The notes under the pieces are model-generated. The model did not search any database. It worked only from the letters and a program-made list of their open reading frames with translations, and was not told where the DNA came from. A stretch of DNA of 64,000 nucleotides from contig JBDTSP010000002.1 in assembly GCA_039931065.1 (NCBI GenBank), positions 248,001 to 312,000 on the forward strand, read 5' to 3'. Both the position numbers and the translations under genes were made by a program. This document shows, piece after piece, positions 42,713 to 49,286 of the stretch (positions are counted from its first letter, which is position 1; the number at the start of each line of letters is the position of its first letter). The stretch comes from CADEED01 sp039931065. Lineage in GTDB: Bacteria > Pseudomonadota > Gammaproteobacteria > Steroidobacterales > Steroidobacteraceae.

Positions 42713-43558
42713 ATGGATAAATTCGTGGCTATGACCAGTACTGCAACCAATCCCCAGGGCGCGCAGATGGCGGACAAATCGATGATCCGCAATCTCGCCG
42801 CGCAGATCGAAGCCATCTGGCCGCAGGAAAAACGCCTCATCGACCTGTACCGGCTGCCGCGCAACCCGCGAGTGCTCGACGTCGGAGCGGGAACCGGCGA
42901 GTTCAGCGCGCGCGTGGCGCAGGCCCACCCCGATGCGACGGTACTCGGCGTCGAACTACTGACCGCCTCGGTGGAATACGCGCGTGAAAGACATGCGGCG
43001 TTAGCGCCGCGGCTGCGGTTCGAAACCGGCGATGCTTTTCATCTCGCGCTTCCTGACGACAGCTTCGACCTGGTCGCCAACCGCCACATGATCCAGTCCG
43101 TGCCACACGTGGAACGAATCCTGGCGGAGCTGGTTCGCGTCACGAAACCCGGCGGCCGCGTCCATGTGCTGGCCGAGGACTACTCGATGCTGCACATGAT
43201 GTCCGGCCCGCTCGATCCGGATGATTTCTGGCGCAAAGGGCCGATCGAATTTTCCGAAAGGACCAACACCGATTCGCGCATTGGCCGGCGCGCGTGGAGC
43301 CTCATGCGCGCCGCGGGCCTCAATGACGTGCGTGTTGACTATGTCGTAGTAGACACGCTGCGGGTGCCGCGGCGGGTGTTCGCGGACATCATCACTGCCT
43401 GGCGCGACGGCTACACCGAGGCGTTGGCGACGGCCGATTGGCCCGCGGCCGTGGTCCGGCAGCACTTCGACGAGATCATCGCTTCGATCCTGAATCCGGA
43501 TCACTACGCGGTCTGGCACGTGCCGATTGTTTCAGGTCTGAAACGAAACCTCGCCTGA
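42713..43558 (+). CDS. class I SAM-dependent methyltransferase
   Basis: A 281-residue methyltransferase with motif I VLDVGAGTGEFSARVA, motif II acidic residue in VLGVELLTASVEYA, FETGDAFHLALPDDSFDLVA and VTKPGGRVHVLAEDYS. No substrate-defining domain is visible; the C-terminal 100 residues form a helical cap (RRVFADIITAWRDGYTEALA). An internal ATG with MTSTATNPQ at residue 7 could be the start. The gene stands alone between two terminators. Confidence 0.85.
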   Translation: MDKFVAMTSTATNPQGAQMADKSMIRNLAAQIEAIWPQEKRLIDLYRLPRNPRVLDVGAGTGEFSARVAQAHPDATVLGVELLTASVEYARERHAALAPRLRFETGDAFHLALPDDSFDLVANRHMIQSVPHVERILAELVRVTKPGGRVHVLAEDYSMLHMMSGPLDPDDFWRKGPIEFSERTNTDSRIGRRAWSLMRAAGLNDVRVDYVVVDTLRVPRRVFADIITAWRDGYTEALATADWPAAVVRQHFDEIIASILNPDHYAVWHVPIVSGLKRNLA

Positions 43559-43577
43559 CGGACGCCGCAAAAGAAAA

Positions 43578-43605
43578 AGGGCGGACTCTTTCGAAGTCCG
43601 CCCCT
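43578..43605. terminator. bidirectional terminator
   Basis: AGGGCGGACT (43578-43587) pairs with AGTCCGCCCT-like sequence (43595-43604), flanked by an A-run on one side and a short pyrimidine run on the other. It separates the convergent methyltransferase and OmpA-type genes. Confidence 0.8.
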
Positions 43606-43633
43606 TCATTTCCCGGCTTTCGAATTTAGAGCT

Positions 43634-44314
43634 TCAGCCTTCGGTGATCGGCTGGAGCTTTAGCTCCACCCGACGGTTCTGCTGCTTGCCCGTGGCCGAA
43701 TCGTTGCTCGCGATCGGGCGCGCTTCGCCTGCGCCGAAGGTCACGATGCGCTGGCCGTTTACGCCGTGCGACTGCAGGTACGTGCCGACCGAGGTCGCAC
43801 GCTCCAGCGAGAGCTGCTGGTTGTAGCTGTCGCTGCCGTCGCTGTCCGTATGGCCTTCGACGTCGATGAGGGTCTTGTCGAATTCCTTGAGCACGAGACC
43901 GACTGAGTCGAGCACCCGGAAGAAGCTCGAATTCAAATCGGCGCTCGCCGTCTTGAAGGTGATGTTGCCCGGCATGTTGAGGGTGAGGTCGTTGCCGTTA
44001 CGCGTCACCGACACGCCCGTGCCTTCGAGCTGCGCACGCAGCTTGGCTTCCTGCCGATCCATGTACGCGCCAACACCCGCGCCCGTCAGGGCACCGACTC
44101 CGGCGCCGATCAACGCTCGCTTGCGCCGATCCTTCGAGTTGTCGCCGGTAGCCGCGCCGAGTACCGCGCCAGCCAGTGCGCCGATACCCGCGCCCTTGGT
44201 CGTCTTGTTGACCTTCTTTTCGCCGGTATAGGCGTCGGTGGTCTGACAGGCCGTCACGGTGAACGCGGCGGTCATGACTAACAACATGCTGCGGACGAGG
44301 ATCGAAGTCTTCAT
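43634..44314 (-). CDS. OmpA-family lipoprotein (YiaD-like)
   Basis: A 226-residue lipoprotein: signal peptide with lipobox FTVTAC at residue 23-24, a glycine-zipper segment (KGAGIGALAGAVLGAATGD, ALIGAGVGALTGAGVGAYMD) and a C-terminal OmpA peptidoglycan-binding domain with IDVEGHTDSDGSDSYNQQLS and the NRRVE closing motif. It anchors the outer membrane to peptidoglycan. The ATG at 44314 is preceded by AAGGAGA; the longer frame is not used. Single gene, upstream of a terminator. Confidence 0.93.
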   Translation of the reverse strand: MKTSILVRSMLLVMTAAFTVTACQTTDAYTGEKKVNKTTKGAGIGALAGAVLGAATGDNSKDRRKRALIGAGVGALTGAGVGAYMDRQEAKLRAQLEGTGVSVTRNGNDLTLNMPGNITFKTASADLNSSFFRVLDSVGLVLKEFDKTLIDVEGHTDSDGSDSYNQQLSLERATSVGTYLQSHGVNGQRIVTFGAGEARPIASNDSATGKQQNRRVELKLQPITEG

Positions 44315-44397
44315 TGATTGGTCTCCTTGCAAACGGCGGGCAAACTTAGCGGGGTGCATCTGAACGCCGAATGAACCCGGTTTCTGTGTTCCAGTTC

Positions 44398-44922
44398 TCA
44401 GTCAACGGCCTCGGACGAAGCCGGCGGCGTGGTCGCGCGTTTGTATCCGCGCGGGCGAATCGCAACCGTATTGCGGATCACCGTGCAGCGCACACCATCC
44501 TTGCGGATGTAGCCGTATTCAAATGTCGGTGTCGAACGACCATCGCGTTCGAGCTCCATCCTAACTGTTTGTTCCTGTTCAGGCGTCAGAGAAAACCGCA
44601 TCTCGAGGTCGGAATTGCCGCCGTGATCGAAGGAAACCGTCATGGCGCGAGTCCACACCGAGAAACCCGGGAAAACCCGGGCGCATGCCAACGCGGCGAT
44701 GGGATCGGCAAGCGCCGCCTGGTAGCCGCCGAACATCACGCCGCCGGGATTTCGCGAGGTCGCATTCAGCGGCAGCAGGATTCGCACGTTGCGCCAGCCC
44801 GCCGCGATTTCCAGCACCTTGATGCGCATGGGCCGGAATGGCGGGTACAGCTCTAAAAGCCGTGCGTCGGAGAGAATTCCTCTGCCCGACATGAACCGCA
44901 TGAAACGCTGCATCAACGGCAT
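44398..44922 (-). CDS. DUF4442 hotdog-fold thioesterase-like protein
   Basis: A 174-residue protein with the DUF4442 pattern: LLELYPPFRPMRIKVLEIAA, NATSRNPGGVMFGGYQAALA and WTRAMTVSFDHGGNSDLEMR. The fold is that of acyl-CoA thioesterases; the catalytic role is unproven. The ATG at 44922 begins the homologous part (MPLMQRFMRFMSGRG). Divergent from the Mpo1-like gene with 51 bases between starts; both have a likely connection to fatty-acid metabolism, as does gcdH downstream. Confidence 0.82.
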   Translation of the reverse strand: MPLMQRFMRFMSGRGILSDARLLELYPPFRPMRIKVLEIAAGWRNVRILLPLNATSRNPGGVMFGGYQAALADPIAALACARVFPGFSVWTRAMTVSFDHGGNSDLEMRFSLTPEQEQTVRMELERDGRSTPTFEYGYIRKDGVRCTVIRNTVAIRPRGYKRATTPPASSEAVD

Positions 44923-44973
44923 GAAAAGTCCCTTTGTTGCGTGGCAACGTGCGTGGGCGTAGCGTTCCGGGCC

Positions 44974-45441
44974 ATGCGCACCGTCGAGCAGTGGTTTGGT
45001 GAATACGGCGCGAGCCACAGCCATCCCGGCAACGAACTGCTGCACATCATATGTGTGCCGCCGATCGTCATGAGTGTCATCGGCTTCCTGTGGGCGATAC
45101 CCGTGCCCGACAGTGTTGCCGCAGTTTCGCCGTGGCTCAACTTCGCGACGTTGATGGTTGCCGCGGCGATCGTCTACTACTTCAGCCTGTCATTTTCGCT
45201 GGCGATCGGCGCGGCGGCCGGGCTCGTGGGAATGCTGTTCATTGTTAGGTGGCTCGATTCGCTCGCGTGGCCGCTGTGGGTCACCTGCCTCGCGATCTTC
45301 GTGGTCGGCTGGATCGGCCAGTTCATTGGCCACTCCATCGAAGGCAAGCGGCCGTCGTTCATGAAAGACATCCAGTTCCTGCTCATCGGGCCCGTGTGGC
45401 TGCTCGGGCACCTCTATCGCAGGCTCGGCATCCCCCTGTGA
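44974..45441 (+). CDS. Mpo1/DUF962-family membrane protein
   Basis: A 155-residue protein of the DUF962/Mpo1-like family. It starts MRTVEQWFGEYGASHSHPGN with the conserved H-x-x-x-N region, then LLHIICVPPIVMSVIGFLWA, three further membrane helices and the second conserved histidine block GWIGQFIGHSIEGKRPSFMK. In yeast Mpo1 is an Fe(II) dioxygenase shortening 2-hydroxy fatty acids by alpha-oxidation; the bacterial function is inferred. The ATG at 44974 begins the homology. gcdH follows 25 bases later. Confidence 0.88.
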   Translation: MRTVEQWFGEYGASHSHPGNELLHIICVPPIVMSVIGFLWAIPVPDSVAAVSPWLNFATLMVAAAIVYYFSLSFSLAIGAAAGLVGMLFIVRWLDSLAWPLWVTCLAIFVVGWIGQFIGHSIEGKRPSFMKDIQFLLIGPVWLLGHLYRRLGIPL

Positions 45442-45466
45442 GCGGCCGCGCGGGTATCATCGCGCG

Positions 45467-46624
45467 ATGCTAAATCCCCTGGATCTATACGACGTCCGCG
45501 GCCTCCTCACCGAGGACGAACGCGCCGTGCAGGATTCCGTCGGCCGCTTCGTCGACGAAAAAGTGCTGCCGATCATCCAGGACTGCTTCGAGAAACATCA
45601 TTTTCCGAAGGAGCTCATCGCCGAGATCGCCGACCTCGGTTTGTTAGGCTCGTCGATCGAGGGTTATGGTTGCGCCGGCCTCAACGCGGTGAGTTACGGG
45701 CTCATCTGCCAGGAACTCGAACGCGGCGATTCGGGCATCCGCAGTTTCGTGTCCGTACAGAGTTCGCTTTGCATGTACCCCATCCATGCCTTCGGGAGCG
45801 AGGAACAGAAACAGAAGTTCCTGCCCGACATGGCGAAGGGCAGGAAAATCGGCTGCTTCGGCCTGACTGAACCCCATGGCGGGTCCGATCCTTCGAACAT
45901 GAAAACCCACGCCAGGAAAAAGGGCGGCGACTGGGTGATCAACGGCGCGAAGATGTGGATCACCAACGGCGCCATCGCCGACCTGTGCATCTGCTGGGCG
46001 ATGACCGATGAAGGCATCCGCGGCTTCATCGTTGAAAAAAGCACGCCAGGTTTCTCGGCGCCCGAGATCGAGCGCAAATTCAGCTTGCGTGCCTCGGTGA
46101 CGTCGGCGCTGTTCTTCGACAACGTCGTGGTACCGGAAGCGAACATGCTCCCGAATGTGAAAGGCCTGAAGGGGCCGCTGTCGTGCTTGACGCAGGCGCG
46201 TTACGGGATCACGTGGGGAGTAATCGGGGCCGCGCAAGCCTGCCTCGCGCAGTTGATCGACTACACCAAGTCGCGCGTGATGTTCGGAAAACCGCTGGCC
46301 GCGACGCAGGCCATCCAGCTGCGCCTCGCCGAGATGGCGCGCAAGATCACCACCGCGCAGTTGCTGAGCCACCAGTTGGGCAGGCTCAAGGACGCAGGCA
46401 AAATGCAGCCGCCGCAGGTGTCGCTCGCCAAGTGGAACAACTGCCGCATCGCGCTCGACATCGCGCGCGATTGCCGCGACATGCTGGGCGGTTCGGGGAT
46501 CAGCGCAGAATACGTGCCCATCCGGCATGCGCTCAATCTCGAGAGCGTGATCACCTACGAAGGCACCGAGACCATCCACCAGCTGACCATCGGCCGCGAG
46601 CTCACCGGCATCAGCGCCTTCTGA
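45467..46624 (+). CDS. gcdH: glutaryl-CoA dehydrogenase
   Basis: A 385-residue acyl-CoA dehydrogenase of the glutaryl-CoA branch, converting glutaryl-CoA to crotonyl-CoA with FAD. Features: LGLLGSSIEGYGCAGLNAVS, GCFGLTEPHGGSDPSNMKT, the branch-specific SCLTQARYGITWGVIGAAQA, DMLGGSGISAEYVPIRHALN and the catalytic-glutamate region VITYEGTETIHQLTIGRELTG. It acts in lysine/tryptophan and aromatic degradation. Length and motifs are typical. The palindromic element B lies 16 bases after the stop. Confidence 0.92.
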   Translation: MLNPLDLYDVRGLLTEDERAVQDSVGRFVDEKVLPIIQDCFEKHHFPKELIAEIADLGLLGSSIEGYGCAGLNAVSYGLICQELERGDSGIRSFVSVQSSLCMYPIHAFGSEEQKQKFLPDMAKGRKIGCFGLTEPHGGSDPSNMKTHARKKGGDWVINGAKMWITNGAIADLCICWAMTDEGIRGFIVEKSTPGFSAPEIERKFSLRASVTSALFFDNVVVPEANMLPNVKGLKGPLSCLTQARYGITWGVIGAAQACLAQLIDYTKSRVMFGKPLAATQAIQLRLAEMARKITTAQLLSHQLGRLKDAGKMQPPQVSLAKWNNCRIALDIARDCRDMLGGSGISAEYVPIRHALNLESVITYEGTETIHQLTIGRELTGISAF

Positions 46625-46640
46625 GAGAGTGGTGAAGAAG

Positions 46641-46737
46641 TTGGTGCCGGGTGAGGGAAGTGGGGAGTTAGCGGGGCGAGGTATTCAAATGAGGGGTGCG
46701 GCTGAGCTAACTCCCCGCTTCCCTCACCCGGCACCAA
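46641..46737. repeat. palindromic intergenic element, family B copy 1
   Basis: Two 32-base arms (46641-46672 and 46706-46737) are reverse complements with one mismatch around a 33-base loop. The arms run TTGGTGCCGGGTGAGGGAAG then TGGGGAGTTAGC. The element occupies the gap between the convergent gcdH and GST genes. A decayed relative lies at 51898-51981. Not related in sequence to the family A elements. Confidence 0.82.
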
Positions 46738-46743
46738 CCTGCC

Positions 46744-47382
46744 CTAGCCCTTCGGGACGAAAAAGGCGACACGGGTATCCTGAAACACCGGCATCGATTC
46801 GCAGCGCGCGGCGAGAGTCGCCAGCGACTGGAACATGACCGGGTCCGCGGCGACCCGCAGTGCATCGTTGAGGAAGGTGAAGGTGCAGGCGACGGTGATA
46901 TCGGCCTGCGTCATGCGCTCTCCGACCAGCCACTGCGACACGCCGCGTTCGCCCAGGTAACGATCGATCGCGCCGAGCGAGGCCGACATCTGCAGGCGGC
47001 AGCGATCGACCCAGGGCTCATGCCGTTTGGCTTCGGGACGGAACACCCGCTCGTAGAGTTGCAGCACTCCTTTTTCCGCCGCGCCCGTCGCCATGGCGAT
47101 CAGCTTCAGCGCCTGGCGCCGCTGCGGGCCCGCGGCCGGCAACAGTGCGCGCCCGGGACCGGCAAGCTCATCTAGATAGTCGAGGATCGCACCCGACTCC
47201 ATCAGCTTGTCGCCGTCGTCAGTCACCAGCGTCGGCACGCGCCCGAGCGGGTTGTATTCGCGAATGCGATCGAAATCGCGCCCCACCGACCAGTTGCCAT
47301 GTTCGAACGGCATGTCCAGTAGTTTCAGGGTGATCGCCACACGGCGGACGAACGGCGAATCGAACATGCCAATCAGCAGCAT
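46744..47382 (-). CDS. glutathione S-transferase family protein
   Basis: A 212-residue GST. The thioredoxin-like N-terminal domain has MFDSPFVRRVAITLKLLDM, YNPLGRVPTLVTDDGDKLME and the glutathione gamma-Glu contact in MESGAILDYLDE. The helical C-terminal domain includes WLVGERMTQADITVACTFTF. The class and substrate are not evident. The ATG at 47382 shares one base with the stop of the upstream L7/L12-like gene (TGATG), so they are coupled. Confidence 0.9.
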   Translation of the reverse strand: MLLIGMFDSPFVRRVAITLKLLDMPFEHGNWSVGRDFDRIREYNPLGRVPTLVTDDGDKLMESGAILDYLDELAGPGRALLPAAGPQRRQALKLIAMATGAAEKGVLQLYERVFRPEAKRHEPWVDRCRLQMSASLGAIDRYLGERGVSQWLVGERMTQADITVACTFTFLNDALRVAADPVMFQSLATLAARCESMPVFQDTRVAFFVPKG

Positions 47383-47669
47383 CAAACGGTTCCTCGATAG
47401 AAGAAGTAGTAGATGAGGCCCGCGGCGATCACTGCGTCGACCAGCAGGAACCACAGGAAAAACTTGCGGCGCACGGCGCGTTGTTGAGTTTCGAGCTGCA
47501 CCCGCAGCATCGGATCCTGCGCGATGTGCCAGTCGACCCAGTCCTTTGCTTCCTTCAGGCCGATGCCGTTGGAGTTTCGCAGCACCTTGATCGCTTCGAG
47601 CGTTCGGCCCTCCGTGAGCAGGGTCGCGGGCTCGGGTGGCAGCGGCTTGAATCGTGGATCGGCTCTCAT
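47382..47669 (-). CDS. L7/L12 C-terminal-like domain membrane protein
   Basis: A 95-residue protein. Residues about 22-50 (TLEAIKVLRNSNGIGLKEAK, DWVDWH) match the ribosomal protein L7/L12 C-terminal helix motif, which in other small proteins is used as an interaction module. A basic segment (QQRAVRRKFF) is followed by one transmembrane helix (LWFLLVDAVIAAGLIYYFFY) at the C-terminus. Function unknown. The ATG at 47669 is the first in-frame start outside the shadow of exbD on the other strand. Coupled to the GST gene. Confidence 0.78.
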   Translation of the reverse strand: MRADPRFKPLPPEPATLLTEGRTLEAIKVLRNSNGIGLKEAKDWVDWHIAQDPMLRVQLETQQRAVRRKFFLWFLLVDAVIAAGLIYYFFYRGTV

Positions 47670-47735
47670 GATGTTTGACGCCGACCGCAACCCCGGACGA
47701 TGCCGGCGCGCGTTACGCCTTGTAAGAGGTGAGTC

Positions 47736-48128
47736 ATGTACGCCGAGTCTCCCGCCGTCGAACCGCAGATGAACGCAACGCCATTGATCGACGTGATGCT
47801 GGTGCTGTTGATCATATTGATAATGACGGTGCCGATCGCGACCCACGCCGTCAAACTCAATTTGCCACAGAGGCCGCAGGCCACGCCACATCCCTCGGTG
47901 CGTCTCGACATCGCGTTCGATGGAGCACTCTACTGGAATGGAGAGTTCGTCCCATCTGTCGCGGCGCTGGGACCGAAATTTGCGGGCGTGCTGCAGCAGG
48001 CGGATCCGCCGGCGATCAGCGTCATCCCGGAGAATCGCACGCGATACGAGCGCGTGGCGCAGGTCCTGGCCGCCGCGCAGCGTTCACACGTGACAAAGAT
48101 GAGCGTGGCGCCGGTGGCCGATCTCTAG
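47736..48128 (+). CDS. ExbD/TolR-family energy-transduction protein
   Basis: A 130-residue protein with the ExbD/TolR pattern: an N-terminal segment MNATPLIDVMLVLLIILIMT (Asp in the membrane helix is the proton path), then a periplasmic domain with TPHPSVRLDIAFDGALYWNG and a C-terminal helix. No exbB or tonB is adjacent, so it must pair with motor subunits elsewhere. TAAGAGG lies upstream of the ATG. Possibly linked to TonB-dependent receptors, of which only a remnant is seen at 15.6 kb. Confidence 0.9.
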   Translation: MYAESPAVEPQMNATPLIDVMLVLLIILIMTVPIATHAVKLNLPQRPQATPHPSVRLDIAFDGALYWNGEFVPSVAALGPKFAGVLQQADPPAISVIPENRTRYERVAQVLAAAQRSHVTKMSVAPVADL

Positions 48129-48141
48129 GCAGGCACGGCGT

Positions 48142-48240
48142 TCAGAAACCGCGGGCCGCGCACAGCGAAGCTTCGGCCACCCAGCAAACGGCCAGCACCC
48201 CGATCGCCAGCCACGGCCAGAGCTTTTGCACGGCGTTCAC
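48142..48240 (-). CDS. 32-residue single-span membrane peptide
   Basis: GTG start overlapping the TGA of the preceding small gene (GTGA, 48237-48240). The 32 residues start MNAVQKLWPWLAIGVLAVC, then WVAEASLCAARGF: a short basic N-terminus and one membrane helix. It resembles small membrane peptides such as KdpF in layout but not in sequence. Support comes from the coupling and the clean hydrophobic profile; function unknown. Confidence 0.45.
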   Translation of the reverse strand: MNAVQKLWPWLAIGVLAVCWVAEASLCAARGF

Positions 48241-48425
48241 AGTGGCAACCAGTGCGTGGTGTTCACTTCACGGCGATGCAGGTAGACGAATCGCGCGCGC
48301 GACAACCGCGTGGCGAAGTCGTTGCTGCGCGTACCGACGCGCTCGAGAAAGCGGCGCCAGCGTTCGCCCTGCGAAGTCGCGAACTGCATGCTGATGACAC
48401 GGGTGTTGTCCGGGTGGGGGTTCAT
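48237..48425 (-). CDS. 62-residue basic protein of unknown function
   Basis: Small ORF rich in Arg (QGERWRRFLERVGTRSND, FATRLSRARFVYLHRREVN) with AGGA about ten bases before the ATG. It overlaps the start of a 32-residue membrane peptide in a GTGA junction, a sign of real coupled translation. No similarity recognised. The two lie convergent to exbD and divergent from the PdsR-like regulator. Confidence 0.5.
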   Translation of the reverse strand: MNPHPDNTRVISMQFATSQGERWRRFLERVGTRSNDFATRLSRARFVYLHRREVNTTHWLPL

Positions 48426-48572
48426 GGCGGTGATTCCTGGCGTTGACCTGAGTCACATTTCGCGCCGGACTGCGGCTGCCGCCGTGATGACTTGGTGGCG
48501 ATCTGCCGCTGGAAAGTGACCAAATGTGGCCGCACCACCGGCCCGGGCGCCGCTGCCTTACACTTGCCGCCC

Positions 48573-48593
48573 ATGAAAAAGTCCCGTTCATGA
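48573..48593 (+). other. six-codon leader ORF before the response regulator
   Basis: ATG AAA AAG TCC CGT TCA TGA encodes MKKSRS. Its TGA overlaps the ATG of the response regulator (ATGA, 48590-48593). It could couple regulator translation to a leader; chance is also possible. Confidence 0.35.
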
Positions 48594-49279
48594 AAAAAAC
48601 CATAGCCATCGTCGAGGACGAACGCGCCATTCGCGACAACTACGCCGCGGCCTTCTCGCGCGAGGGTTACGCAGTGCGGGGTTACCCGAATCGGCGCGAG
48701 GCGATGGCGGCGTTTGCCGCGCGCCTGCCCGACCTCGCCGTCATCGACATCTCGCTCGAAGACGAACCCGAAGGCGGTTTCGAGTTGTGCCGCGAGTTAC
48801 GCGGCCTCTCCCCCGAACTGCCGATCATTTTCCTGACGGCGCGCGACAGCGACCTCGATGCGGTGTCCGGATTGCGCCTCGGCGCTGACGACTTCCTCAC
48901 CAAGGACCTCTCGCTCGCGCATCTCATCGCACGCGTGAATGCATTGTTCCGCCGGGTCGATGCGCTACGCCGGCCCGCCGAGGAAAAGCAGGTGATCCGC
49001 CGTGGCGCGCTTTCGCTCGACGGTGAACGCATGTCGGTGGAGTGGAACGGCCAGGTCGTGTTGTTGTCGCTGACCGAATTCTGGATCGTGCACGCGCTCA
49101 CCAAACATCCCGGCCACGTGAAGAACCGTCAGCAGCTGATGGACGCCGCCAACGTCGTGCTCGACGACAACACCATCACCTCGCACATCAAGCGTATCCG
49201 CCGCAAATTCCAGGTGGTCGACGAGAAGTTCGACGCCGTGCACACCGTGTACGGCATGGGTTATCGCTGGGTCGAGTGA
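48590..49279 (+). CDS. PdsR-like response regulator (sortase-system type)
   Basis: A 229-residue OmpR/winged-helix-type regulator. The receiver starts KKTIAIVEDERAIRDNYAAA with predicted phospho-Asp53 in AVIDISLEDEPEGG, and continues PIIFLTARDSDLDAVSGLRL and DDFLTKDLSLAHLIARVNAL. The C-terminal winged helix has VLLSLTEFWIVHALTKHPGH and DDNTITSHIKRIRRKF. The receiver phrases match the family named proteobacterial dedicated sortase system response regulator as I recall it. It is followed after seven bases by the kinase. No sortase gene is seen in the window. Confidence 0.82.
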   Translation: MKKTIAIVEDERAIRDNYAAAFSREGYAVRGYPNRREAMAAFAARLPDLAVIDISLEDEPEGGFELCRELRGLSPELPIIFLTARDSDLDAVSGLRLGADDFLTKDLSLAHLIARVNALFRRVDALRRPAEEKQVIRRGALSLDGERMSVEWNGQVVLLSLTEFWIVHALTKHPGHVKNRQQLMDAANVVLDDNTITSHIKRIRRKFQVVDEKFDAVHTVYGMGYRWVE

Positions 49280-49286
49280 ACGACCC

